DNA from: Streptomyces venezuelae
GTDB taxonomy: Bacteria > Actinomycetota > Actinomycetes > Streptomycetales > Streptomycetaceae
Direction: 5' to 3'
DNA: 64,000 nucleotides
Assembly (NCBI RefSeq): GCF_008642295.1
Contig: NZ_CP029190.1
Span: forward strand, 5,315,501 to 5,379,500
Below the pieces are notes generated by a model that saw only the letters and a program-made list of their open reading frames with translations, ran no database searches and was not told the origin of the DNA. Below, in pieces: positions 40,663 through 48,905 of this stretch. The translations under genes and the position numbers were made by a program. Positions within the stretch are counted from its first letter, which is position 1; every line of letters begins with the position of its first letter.

Positions 40663-42072
40663 ATGTTCCAGAACGCCGACGAAGTGAAGCAGTACATCGA
40701 GGAGAACGACGTCAAGTTCGTCGACGTCCGCTTCTGCGACCTGCCTGGTGTGATGCAGCACTTCACCATCCCGGCTCGGGCATTCGACCCGGCGGAGGAG
40801 CTCGCCTTCGACGGCTCCTCGATCCGCGGCTTCCAGGCCATCCACGAGTCCGACATGGCTCTGCGTGCCGACATCACCACCGCGCGTCTGGACCCGTTCC
40901 GCAAGGACAAGACGCTCAACATCAACTTCTTCATCCACGACCCGATCACGGGTGAGGCCTACAGCCGCGACCCGCGCAACATCGCGAAGAAGGCCGAGGC
41001 GTACCTCGCCTCCACCGGCATCGCCGACACCGCGTTCTTCGGCCCCGAGGCCGAGTTCTACGTGTTCGACAGCGTGCGCTTCGCGACCTCCGCGAACGAG
41101 GGCTTCTACCACATCGACTCCGAGGCCGGCGCCTGGAACACGGGCTCCGAGGAGAACAACCGCGGCTACAAGGTCCGCTACAAGGGCGGCTACTTCCCGG
41201 TCGCCCCGGTCGACCACTTCGCCGACCTGCGCGCCGAGATCTCCCTCGAGCTGGACGCCCAGGGCCTCCAGGTCGAGCGCCAGCACCACGAGGTGGGCAC
41301 CGGCGGCCAGGCCGAGATCAACTACAAGTTCAACACGCTGCTGGCCGCGGCCGACGACCTGATGCTCTTCAAGTACATCGTGAAGAACGTCGCCTGGCGC
41401 AACGGCAAGACCGCGACCTTCATGCCGAAGCCGATCTTCGGTGACAACGGCTCGGGCATGCACGTCCACCAGTCCCTGTGGGCCGGCGGCGAGCCCCTCT
41501 TCTACGACGAGGCCGGCTACGCGGGCCTGTCGGACACCGCCCGCTACTACATCGGCGGCATCCTCAAGCACGCCCCGTCGCTGCTCGCCTTCACCAACCC
41601 GACGGTGAACTCGTACCACCGCCTGGTCCCGGGCTTCGAGGCCCCGGTCAACATGGTGTACTCGCAGCGCAACCGCTCCGCGGCCATGCGCATCCCGATC
41701 ACCGGCTCGAACCCGAAGGCCAAGCGCGTCGAGTTCCGCGCCCCGGACCCGTCCTCCAACCCGTACCTGGCCTTCTCGGCCCTGCTGCTCGCGGGCCTGG
41801 ACGGCATCAAGAACAAGATCGAGCCGATGGAGCCGATCGACAAGGACCTCTACGAGCTCTCGCCCGACGAGCACGCGAGCGTCCCGCAGGTCCCGACCAG
41901 CCTGGAGGACGTCCTCAAGGCCCTGGAGGAGGACCACGAGTACCTCCTGGCCGGCGGTGTCTTCACCCCCGACCTGATCCAGACCTGGATCGACTACAAG
42001 CGGACCCACGAGATCGCCCCGATCGCCCAGCGCCCGCACCCGCACGAGTTCGAGCTCTACTTCGACATCTAA
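40663..42072 (+). CDS. glnA: Glutamine synthetase type I (GSI)
   Basis: GSI makes glutamine from glutamate and ammonia with ATP as a dodecamer. The 469-residue protein contains [31 protein letters not shown], the metal ligands in the [16 protein letters not shown] region, [15 protein letters not shown] (the ATP-binding signature), [36 protein letters not shown] and [10 protein letters not shown], where Y397 is the adenylylation site. The preceding GlnR box and the 5' leader of about 90-130 nt fit nitrogen-controlled transcription. A terminator follows the stop by 6 bp. The ATG at 40663 is preceded by AGTAGGAGGAG, a strong ribosome site. Confidence 0.98.
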   Translation: MFQNADEVKQYIEENDVKFVDVRFCDLPGVMQHFTIPARAFDPAEELAFDGSSIRGFQAIHESDMALRADITTARLDPFRKDKTLNINFFIHDPITGEAYSRDPRNIAKKAEAYLASTGIADTAFFGPEAEFYVFDSVRFATSANEGFYHIDSEAGAWNTGSEENNRGYKVRYKGGYFPVAPVDHFADLRAEISLELDAQGLQVERQHHEVGTGGQAEINYKFNTLLAAADDLMLFKYIVKNVAWRNGKTATFMPKPIFGDNGSGMHVHQSLWAGGEPLFYDEAGYAGLSDTARYYIGGILKHAPSLLAFTNPTVNSYHRLVPGFEAPVNMVYSQRNRSAAMRIPITGSNPKAKRVEFRAPDPSSNPYLAFSALLLAGLDGIKNKIEPMEPIDKDLYELSPDEHASVPQVPTSLEDVLKALEEDHEYLLAGGVFTPDLIQTWIDYKRTHEIAPIAQRPHPHEFELYFDI

Positions 42073-42078
42073 AGATCA

Positions 42079-42132
42079 ACGGCCAAGGCCCCCGAGACTC
42101 TTCACGGAGAGTGACGGGGGCCTTGGCCGTTT
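42079..42132 (+). terminator. Terminator of glnA
   Basis: ACGGCCAAGGCCCCCG (42079-42094) pairs with CGGGGGCCTTGGCCGT (42115-42130), followed by TT; the loop carries the short stem ACTCT/AGAGT. The first arm begins 6 bp after the TAA. It also lies 31 bp past the stop of the opposing Uma2-type gene, so it may act on both. Confidence 0.8.
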
Positions 42133-42160
42133 GCGCGGTTGGGTTCGTACAAGCGCTTCG

Positions 42161-42718
42161 TCAGTCGGTGTAGCGGGGGAAGACGCTGCTGTCGATGGTC
42201 CAGCGGCCCGCCGGAACGGTGTCGCCGAAGGCGTATTCGTGGCTGGCGCGGTAGACCCCGGCGACCGGGTCGGAGTAGACGGTCACGGCGCCCTTGCGAG
42301 GGTCGATGAGCAGGTAGACGGGGATGTTCATCGCCGGGTACGCCTTGAGCTTCTTGACGTAGTCGTTTTCCGGATTCGTCTTCGACACGACTTCGGCCAC
42401 CAGCTCCACCAGCTCCGAGCTGACCGCGTCGGTGGTGGGGTCGAGGGAGTCCTCGGGAAGCGCCATCAGGTCGGGCACACGCAGTTTCTCCACCTGAGGG
42501 TTTTCCAGATTGGTGTCATTGAGGGCCACCATCTCAGACGCCTGGGCCTCGATCTGGCGGCGCAGCCGCAGCACGATCATGCCGTGGGCGGTGGTGCGGC
42601 TCACCATGGAGGTCAGGATCTCCGGCCCGTCGATCTCGATCTTGAACTTCTTGTCGCTCGGCGTGATCGCTGCGATTTCTTCCGCGAGGCGCCGCAGCTC
42701 CTCGTACGTGGCGGTCAT
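42161..42718 (-). CDS. Uma2 family (PD-(D/E)XK fold) endonuclease-like protein
   Basis: This 185-residue protein belongs to the Uma2/DUF820 group. It has HGMIVLRLRRQIEAQ, RVPDLMALPEDSLDP with the metal-binding Asp, and ELVAEVVSKTNPENDYVKKLKAY, where E-V and K correspond to the nuclease-type E-x-K pair, then IPVYLLIDPRKGAVTVYSDP. Members are numerous in Streptomyces and cyanobacteria; most have no known role. The ATG at 42718 is preceded by GGAGGAG, which favours it over a TTG 12 nt upstream. It is divergent, with 92 bp between, from the Hsp90-like gene. Confidence 0.88.
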   Translation of the reverse strand: MTATYEELRRLAEEIAAITPSDKKFKIEIDGPEILTSMVSRTTAHGMIVLRLRRQIEAQASEMVALNDTNLENPQVEKLRVPDLMALPEDSLDPTTDAVSSELVELVAEVVSKTNPENDYVKKLKAYPAMNIPVYLLIDPRKGAVTVYSDPVAGVYRASHEYAFGDTVPAGRWTIDSSVFPRYTD

Positions 42719-42810
42719 CTGCTCCTCCAACGGGCGCCCCCGTCAGTATCCGGGACGGCGGCCCGTCCGCGTGTCTAAGGTTTTGCCCACCAGGTGAAGG
42801 GTGGGGCGGC

Positions 42811-45800
42811 GTGGACCAGGCGGCGGTGGGCAACACGTTCGGCGGCGATGCCTCGGCCGGCGTCGTGATCCAGGCGCAGACCGTCAACGGCGTGCACTTC
42901 GGCCCGCAGCAGCCGTCCGCAGCGCCCGGGCACGAGGACACCGCGGGCAGCCGGGACCCCTGGGTGAGCCGGGCCGCGGACTCCCCGGTGTGGCGGCACG
43001 TACCGGCCGGCCGGGACACCGGCGCGCACCGGCAGCGGGCCACCGCGGTCGCCGCCGAGCTGGCGCGGCTGCGCGACCTCCTGGAGCCCGCCCTGGCCGC
43101 GGACCCGTGGACCGACCCGGGCATCGCGATCCGCTTCCTGGACCGGATCGAGCTCCTCCTCGGCGAGCCCGCCGACTGCCCGGACCCGCTGGACCTCTAT
43201 CCGGCCGAGGCCGCACTCCTCGTCCTGCTGCCGTACCTGCACCGGATCCACTACCTGCGCCTGGCCGCCGGGCTCTGCGAGGAGGTCCGGCCCTGGCGGC
43301 TGCGGCCCGAGGAGGGTGCCGGGCCCGGCCGGCGGGCGTACGAGATCTTCGTCGACGAGGACGAGAGCCTGGTACAGCGCGCCCTGCGCCACCCGGAGGA
43401 GGAGGCGGCGAAGGTCGGCTGGTGGCTGTTCCACCGCTGGCTGATCCAGCAGCGCGAGTTCGCGGACCCCGTCCCGGTGGGCGACCTGCTCGGCGAACTG
43501 GGGGAGGCCGTCGCCCTGCTCGGCGGAACCCTCACGGTCCGCCGCGTGACCACCCTGCTCCAGGGACTCTGGCGCGGCCCGGACGTCTGCCACGCGGAGT
43601 TCCTGGACCGGCTCGCCGCCGACGACGGCATCCGGACCGGCTCCGGCCACGAGCAGGTCCGCGAGCAGCGCCTGATGCTGATCGCGGCGCTCGGGTACGG
43701 CATGGCGATCGAGATGCAGACGCTGCCCGGCATCGTCGCCGAGCACCTCGCCACCCCGCACGCCGTGGACCTCGGAGAGCTCCGCACCACCCTGGACGGC
43801 GCCCGCTGGGGAGGTCCGCCGGACCTGCGCGTGCTCAAGGCGGAATGCCGGCACGAGGCGGTGGTGGAGGGCGTCCGCGCCCATGTCGCCCGGGCCGACG
43901 AACTGCTGGACGCCGTCCGCCGCACCGGCCGGGAACGGATCACACACCCGCTGCCGCCGCTGCCGGCCCGGCTCTCGGCCGACGGCGTCGTGCCGACCGG
44001 CCGCGCCTTCGACGGCTACGCGCGGTTCCGCAGCGACGGCCGCCGGTTCCGCGACCTGGCCATGGGCATCGAGTTGTACAAGGACCGCGACCTCGCGGTC
44101 CGGGAGCTCTACCAGAACGCCCTGGACGCCTGCCGCTACCGGCGGGCCCGCAGCCGCTACCTGGACCTGACCCAGCCGGCCCTCGGCGGCGTCCCGTACG
44201 AGGGCCGGATCTCCTTCGTCCAGGGCACCGACGAGGCCGGCGCCTACTTGGAGTGCACGGACAACGGCGTCGGCATGGGCGAGTCCGAGCTCCGCGGTGT
44301 CTTCGCCCAGGCGGGCGCGCGCTTCGCCGAGCAGCTGGAGTTCAAGCTGGAGCGCACCGCGTGGGAGACGGTCACCCCGCCGGTGACCCTCCACCCGAAC
44401 AGCCGGTTCGGGATCGGCGTACTGAGCTACTTCATGCTGGCCGACGAGATCGAGGTCACCACCTGCCGAATGGCCCCGGACGGCGGCCTGGGCCCCGTCT
44501 ACCAGGTGTCGATCTGCGGCCCAGGCCACCTCTTCCGCATCCGGAAGATCGCCCCGCGGGGGCGGGAACCGGGCACGAAGATCCGCCTGCGGCTGCGGCC
44601 GGATGTGGTGCCGGCGGGATGGTCCTCGGTGAATGTGCTGAAACGGCTCTTGGCCATCGCCGAGTTCGAGACCACGGCGGTGGAGCACGCTGGGGAGCCC
44701 AGCCGGTGGCCGGCCGGGGAGCTGACTACGAGGAGATACCACGACGCGGGGTTCGGCTTTCTCGCGGATGGCTGGCTGCGCCCCTGGCGGGAAGCTCCCG
44801 ACGGGGTGCAGGTGGTCTGGTGCGAGCGGGGCGGCGCGCTCCTGGTGGACGGCCTGGTGGTGGAACCGAAGAACCGGGAAGGGGTCTTCGGCACCGGACA
44901 CGGCGGTCTGCGGGGCGCCGTGGTGAACCTCTCGGGCCCCTGGTCCCCGGCGCGGCTCTCGGTGGACCGCAGGCACGTCCTGGATGCCGTGGCGCCCACC
45001 GTGGCCGGGCTGCTGAAGCAGGCGGCAGGTGTTCTCGGCCGGGAGCAGCCGTCCTTTGAATGGCTGTGTTCGGTGGCCGAGGAGAGCACCCCGCTGGGTG
45101 ACCTGGTCGCCGGGGCGACGCTGTCGGACGGCAGGGAGGTGGTCTACCGGGACATGCGCTTCGGTACGGGAAGCGCGGGGTTTTTCCCGGCGGACGTGAC
45201 GCTCCTCGGGCGGGATGCGAACTTCCAGTGGCATGAGGACCACCCGGCCATGGCACGCGCCATCGACGTTCCCGACCAGGTCTTCCTCTGGCGGGTTCTG
45301 GCCCGCCGCCCGGAGCGGGCGTTGCGCGAGCTCGTCGAGGTGTGCCCGGAAGTCGCGGATTTCGGTCCGGTACGCGAGGCAGTCCTGTCCGATCAGGATT
45401 TCCTCATCGGCGGCGGTACGCCCGGACACCTCGGTGACGTGGCAGACCTGGCGCTCGACTACGGGACCGACCCGCGCGATATGGCGCGGCGGCTGTCCGC
45501 TCTCGGCTTCCGGTGGGCCGACCCCGGGGACTGGGCGCCCGGGGCCCACCTGACAGAGGAGAACGTGACGATGTTCGGCCTGATCGAAGACGCCGTGACG
45601 AAGGACGGACCGCTGACGGTGCAGCAGCTCGGCCGGGCGGCGGGACGACGTGATGTCCGAGCGACGGCCGAGCAACTTCGCGGCTTCGGGTTCCGGGTTT
45701 CGGAGGACTTCGTCCGGCTCTGCGAGGCGGCTCGGAAGGATCCCCTGTTGTTGCGGCACCCGGCTCGGCAGTGGCAGGGCTGTCTCTCGCCGGACGCCAC

Positions 45801-46695
45801 GGTGCCGCCGGGTCACCTGGCCATGGCCAGCCGTGAGTGTGACCTTTCGGTGCCGGAGGTACGGCGGAGGCTCGCATCCCACGGCCTCACGGTGGACGAG
45901 GGCCCGCTGCCCGACCGTCCTTCGGAGGAGATCACGCTGTTGCTGAGCAAGGACGGGGACGGTGTGTGGCCCTGGCTGCAGCGCGATGTTCCGCCGCCTC
46001 CGGGACAGATCCTGACGCTCGCCAAGCGGCTCCGGCTGGAGCCGGCGCAGGTGCTCGGACGGCTGGCCGCCGTGGGCATGGCGGTGCCCGACCCGTTCCC
46101 GGAGGACGCCTCGGTCCAGGATCTCGACGTCCTGGGCGGGTCCCCGACGGAGCTGCAACCGGCGCATCCTCTGCTGTACGGGGAGATCCTGGACGAGGCA
46201 ACGAGCCTGTGGGACCTCCGGCACCGGATCGCCAGGCTGCGCGCGTACGGGTTCTCCGTTCCGCTTCAGGTACCTGCCCGGCCGAACCCGCTGGACGAGG
46301 AGGTGCTGAGACGCGAGAGCCCGTTCGGTTGGGCGACCCAGGCGGCCGGCGCTCCTGTGCCGTTCGCCCATGTGCTCACCGCCGCCCAGCGGTTGCAGGT
46401 GGGGCCGTCGGTACTGTCCCGGCGCCTGCGCTCGTACGGCATCACGGTCGTCCCCCCGTCCCTTCCGGAAGGGCTCTCGGCGACCGAGGCGCTGCGGCTC
46501 GTCGGCTCCGACAAGCTGGCCAACAAAGAGAAGCCCGAAGTCGAGGACTTCTCCCTCTACTACCTCTACCGGGTCGCCCGCCGGACCCGGCGGCCCCTCG
46601 CCGAGGTCGCCTCGCTCATCCGGCAGCTCGGCATCCCCGTCCCCGATCCCGCCGAGACCGTCCGGGCCGCCCTCGCCCTCGTACCCCGCGGCTAG
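42811..46695 (+). CDS. GHKL (Hsp90-like) ATPase with N-terminal amyloid-like motif and winged-helix-like C-terminal repeats
   Basis: A 1294-residue protein. N-terminus: GNTFGGDASAG followed by VVIQAQTVNGVHF, a short motif resembling those of bacterial STAND/amyloid-signalling proteins. A helical region of about 350 residues follows. The GHKL ATPase is clear: the N-box 431-RELYQNALDACRYR, the G1 box 483-TDNGVGMG, and 530-NSRFGIGVLSYF as the lid/G2 box. The following part matches the Hsp90/HtpG middle region (EPKNREGVF, PARLSVDRRHVLD). From about residue 800, repeated segments of about 70-90 residues (for example LALDYGTDPRDMARRLSALGFR; LRLEPAQVLGRLAAVGMAVPD; LQVGPSVLSRRLRSYGITV) look like winged-helix modules, resembling the 'wHTH-Hsp90-associated' domains reported in predicted conflict systems. 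GTG start at 42811. Confidence 0.85.
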   Translation: MDQAAVGNTFGGDASAGVVIQAQTVNGVHFGPQQPSAAPGHEDTAGSRDPWVSRAADSPVWRHVPAGRDTGAHRQRATAVAAELARLRDLLEPALAADPWTDPGIAIRFLDRIELLLGEPADCPDPLDLYPAEAALLVLLPYLHRIHYLRLAAGLCEEVRPWRLRPEEGAGPGRRAYEIFVDEDESLVQRALRHPEEEAAKVGWWLFHRWLIQQREFADPVPVGDLLGELGEAVALLGGTLTVRRVTTLLQGLWRGPDVCHAEFLDRLAADDGIRTGSGHEQVREQRLMLIAALGYGMAIEMQTLPGIVAEHLATPHAVDLGELRTTLDGARWGGPPDLRVLKAECRHEAVVEGVRAHVARADELLDAVRRTGRERITHPLPPLPARLSADGVVPTGRAFDGYARFRSDGRRFRDLAMGIELYKDRDLAVRELYQNALDACRYRRARSRYLDLTQPALGGVPYEGRISFVQGTDEAGAYLECTDNGVGMGESELRGVFAQAGARFAEQLEFKLERTAWETVTPPVTLHPNSRFGIGVLSYFMLADEIEVTTCRMAPDGGLGPVYQVSICGPGHLFRIRKIAPRGREPGTKIRLRLRPDVVPAGWSSVNVLKRLLAIAEFETTAVEHAGEPSRWPAGELTTRRYHDAGFGFLADGWLRPWREAPDGVQVVWCERGGALLVDGLVVEPKNREGVFGTGHGGLRGAVVNLSGPWSPARLSVDRRHVLDAVAPTVAGLLKQAAGVLGREQPSFEWLCSVAEESTPLGDLVAGATLSDGREVVYRDMRFGTGSAGFFPADVTLLGRDANFQWHEDHPAMARAIDVPDQVFLWRVLARRPERALRELVEVCPEVADFGPVREAVLSDQDFLIGGGTPGHLGDVADLALDYGTDPRDMARRLSALGFRWADPGDWAPGAHLTEENVTMFGLIEDAVTKDGPLTVQQLGRAAGRRDVRATAEQLRGFGFRVSEDFVRLCEAARKDPLLLRHPARQWQGCLSPDATVPPGHLAMASRECDLSVPEVRRRLASHGLTVDEGPLPDRPSEEITLLLSKDGDGVWPWLQRDVPPPPGQILTLAKRLRLEPAQVLGRLAAVGMAVPDPFPEDASVQDLDVLGGSPTELQPAHPLLYGEILDEATSLWDLRHRIARLRAYGFSVPLQVPARPNPLDEEVLRRESPFGWATQAAGAPVPFAHVLTAAQRLQVGPSVLSRRLRSYGITVVPPSLPEGLSATEALRLVGSDKLANKEKPEVEDFSLYYLYRVARRTRRPLAEVASLIRQLGIPVPDPAETVRAALALVPRG

Positions 46696-47349
46696 CTACG
46701 CCAGGATCGCCATGCCCCGCGTCAGTTCGCGCAGGGAGCGGACCGCCAGGTCGGCAGGGGAGTCGGGGCCCGAGGGCGGGGTGTCCGTGGTGGACCAGAC
46801 TTCCAGGGAGACCCGGATCGCGTCGGTGGCCGCGGCTGCCAGGAGCCGGATCTGGAGGGGGCTGGCGGCCGGGCCGGCCAGGTGGGTGAGGATCGGGACC
46901 AGGCCCTCCTCGGAGTCCTGGTTCACCCGGTACCAGACCGCGCGCAGCGCCGGGTCGCCCTCGGCGGCGCGCAGCAGGGAGCGGGTCCAGTTCAGGCCCT
47001 CGGACAGGGCCACCGGGCCGGTGAGGGAGCGGGTGACCGCGCGTTCCAGGGCCTCGGCCAGGGGGGTGCCGGGGGATTCCTCGGCGAGCCGGTTCCGCCA
47101 TTCGGCGCCGCCGCCCGCGAGCAACGGGGCCACCGCCTCCTGCTTGTTGCGGAAGTAGCGGTAGAACGTACGCAGTGCCACGCCCGCACGGTGCGCGATG
47201 TCCTCGGCGGTGGTGCCGTCGGGGCCGTGGGCGGCGAACAGTTCGCAGGCGGCGCGGGCGATGTCGAGCTGGGTCGCGGCCTTGCGCCGCTCGGTCAGCG
47301 ACTGGACGCCGGGGCCGGCCTGGGGGGAGTACGGACGAGGGGATCTCAC
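46696..47349 (-). CDS. TetR family transcriptional regulator
   Basis: This 217-residue protein has the N-terminal helix-turn-helix ATQLDIARAACELFAAHGPDGTTAEDIAHRAGVALRTFYRYFRNKQEAVAPLL, typical of TetR regulators, and a helical ligand-binding domain that includes LSEGLNWTRSLLRAAEGDPALRAVWYRVN. Its GTG start at 47349 is used; the first 18 residues are not conserved-looking, so a later start is possible. It is divergent from the SDR gene at 47439 across 89 bp with the palindrome TGACAC-N11-GTGTCA, which suggests it controls that gene. Its stop is adjacent to that of the Hsp90-like gene. Confidence 0.88.
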   Translation of the reverse strand: MRSPRPYSPQAGPGVQSLTERRKAATQLDIARAACELFAAHGPDGTTAEDIAHRAGVALRTFYRYFRNKQEAVAPLLAGGGAEWRNRLAEESPGTPLAEALERAVTRSLTGPVALSEGLNWTRSLLRAAEGDPALRAVWYRVNQDSEEGLVPILTHLAGPAASPLQIRLLAAAATDAIRVSLEVWSTTDTPPSGPDSPADLAVRSLRELTRGMAILA

Positions 47350-47393
47350 GAGGGGAAAGGGTACTCCGCGTTCTCGAACACAACTGCATTCTT

Positions 47394-47431
47394 TGACACC
47401 CTGGCAAATCGTGTCACGACCTGGGTACGCT
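47394..47431. promoter_or_regulatory. Divergent promoter region with candidate TetR operator
   Basis: The inverted repeat TGACAC (47394-47399) and GTGTCA (47411-47416) has an 11-bp spacer. TACGCT at 47426-47431 ends 7 nt before the ATG of the SDR gene, which suggests a leaderless promoter. An operator bound by the adjacent TetR protein is the obvious interpretation, but it is inferred only from location and symmetry. Confidence 0.5.
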
Positions 47432-47438
47432 CGGCCCC

Positions 47439-48212
47439 ATGAACCGTTACACAGACCGACGCGTCGTGATCACCGGCGGCGGCTCCGGCATCGGCCAGGC
47501 CACCGTCCACCGCATCCTCGCCGAGGGCGGCCGGGTCCACGCCATCGACGTGAACGAGGCCGGCCTGAAGGCGACCATGGAGCAGGCCGCGGCCGACGGC
47601 GTCGCCGCCGGCCGGCTGACCACCGCGCTGCTCGACATATCGGACGAGACGGCGGTCAAGGAGGGCGTGGCCGCCGCCGTGGACACGCTCGGCGGCATCG
47701 ACGTGCTGGTCAACGCGGCCGGCATCCTCCGCTCGGAGCACACGCACAAGACCACACTCGAGCTGTGGAACAAGGTCATCGCGGTCAACCTGACCGGCAC
47801 CTTCCTGATGATCCGTGAGTCGCTCCCGGCGCTGCTGGCCGGCGACAAGCCGGTCGTCGTCAACTTCAGCTCCACCTCGGCGTCCTTCGCCCACCCCTAC
47901 ATGTCCGCGTACGCGGCCAGCAAGGGCGGCATCCAGTCGATGAGCCACGGGCTCGCCGCCGAGTACAGCAAGCAGGGGCTGCGGGTCGTCTGCGTGGCGC
48001 CCGGCTCGATCGAGAGCGGCATGACCACCGGGACCGGCCCGGGGCTGCCCGAGGACACCGACTGGTCGCTGTTCGCCAAGCTGGCCCCGGCCATCGGCCA
48101 GGGCTTCGCCGGCCCGCAGACCGTGGCCGGTGTGGTCGCCATGCTGGGCTCCGAGGACGGGGCCTTCATCACCGGCACCGAGATCCGCATCGACGGCGGA
48201 ACCCACTACTAG
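47439..48212 (+). CDS. SDR family NAD(P)-dependent oxidoreductase
   Basis: This 257-residue classical short-chain dehydrogenase has the cofactor motif VVITGGGSGIGQATVHRIL (TGxxxGxG), IDVLVNAAGI, the catalytic Ser in VNFSSTSASF, and Y158-x3-K162 (YMSAYAASKGG). The C-terminal IDGGTHY is typical of 3-oxoacyl-ACP-reductase-like enzymes. The substrate is not known. It is divergent from a TetR gene, which may repress it. The ATG at 47439 has no ribosome site, and TACGCT lies 7 nt upstream, as in leaderless transcripts. The stop at 48212 precedes the convergent DUF4240 gene by 15 bp. Confidence 0.92.
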   Translation: MNRYTDRRVVITGGGSGIGQATVHRILAEGGRVHAIDVNEAGLKATMEQAAADGVAAGRLTTALLDISDETAVKEGVAAAVDTLGGIDVLVNAAGILRSEHTHKTTLELWNKVIAVNLTGTFLMIRESLPALLAGDKPVVVNFSSTSASFAHPYMSAYAASKGGIQSMSHGLAAEYSKQGLRVVCVAPGSIESGMTTGTGPGLPEDTDWSLFAKLAPAIGQGFAGPQTVAGVVAMLGSEDGAFITGTEIRIDGGTHY

Positions 48213-48227
48213 TCCAGAGGCTGAAGG

Positions 48228-48746
48228 TCAGCCGCGAAAACGGTCCCAGAGCCGGGGGAACCGTTCCGCCAGGACGGCTTCGTTCTCGAAGTCCAGCGGA
48301 GCGCCCTCCGGCTCTGCCGCCTGCACCGGGATGCCCAGGTCCGGCGCGACCACCCCGGTCAGCTGCTCGTACGCCTCGTCCGCCGCGTACCCCAGCTCCT
48401 CGCCGTCCCCGTCGATCTCCTCGTCGAACTCGCCCAGGAGCTCCGCCAGCTGGTCGGGGTCGTGCACCCCGCCCTCGAAGACCTCCCGGCCCTGGCCGAT
48501 CAGCCAGCACCGGAAGTAGTCGAAGGCGTCGTCGCTGGCCCCGTCGAGCAGCACCCAGGCCGCACCCCACAGGTCCCAGGTGTACGCCCGGTTGTACCGG
48601 GACTCGAAATGCCGGGCGAAGTCGAGCACGGAGTCCGGGTCGAGCTGGGTCAGCCGCTCGACGAGCAGCTCGGCATGTTCCTCGGGGTCGCCCTCCGCGG
48701 CCTCGCGGGTGCGGTCCACGATCTCCCAGAACTCCGTCTCGTCCAT
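48228..48746 (-). CDS. DUF4240 domain protein
   Basis: This 172-residue acidic protein starts MDETEFWEIVDRTREAAEGDPEEHAELLVERLTQLDPDSVLDFARHFESRYNRAY and continues WDLWGAAWVLLDGASDDAFDYFRCWLIGQGREVFEGGVHDPD, the conserved signature of DUF4240. The domain is known in many actinobacterial proteins and related to polymorphic-toxin or stress-related accessory genes, but its function is unknown. The ATG at 48746 fits the family start; the open frame extends further upstream without homology. It converges with the SDR gene and lies upstream of the aceE terminator region. Confidence 0.85.
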   Translation of the reverse strand: MDETEFWEIVDRTREAAEGDPEEHAELLVERLTQLDPDSVLDFARHFESRYNRAYTWDLWGAAWVLLDGASDDAFDYFRCWLIGQGREVFEGGVHDPDQLAELLGEFDEEIDGDGEELGYAADEAYEQLTGVVAPDLGIPVQAAEPEGAPLDFENEAVLAERFPRLWDRFRG

Positions 48747-48827
48747 CACCGCTCCAGCATCCTGGGTCCGCCCGCGCACCGCCACCGCGCATACGGCCAA
48801 TAGCCCGACAGTCCGAAGGCCAATAGC

Positions 48828-48873
48828 CCGAAGGCCGGTGCCCGCCCCCTCGGGGGCGGGCACCGGCCTTCGG
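48828..48873 (-). terminator. Perfect 21-bp terminator hairpin after aceE
   Basis: The arm 48828-48848, which begins CCGAAGGCCGGTGCCCGCC, and its exact complement 48853-48873 enclose a 4-nt loop. It lies 33 bp beyond the stop of aceE on the minus strand. A related, imperfect copy of the outer sequence (GTCCGAAGGCCAATAGCCC) lies just to the left, at 48811-48829. Confidence 0.75.
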
Positions 48874-48905
48874 TGCAGCTCTGCGGTTTCGGCGGCGTCG
48901 GCGGC

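Noticed and set aside
42775..46371. Antisense open frame (about 1198 codons) opposite the Hsp90-like gene
   Set aside because: The composition is low-complexity Arg/Gly/Pro/His without domains, while the sense frame has clear GHKL motifs.
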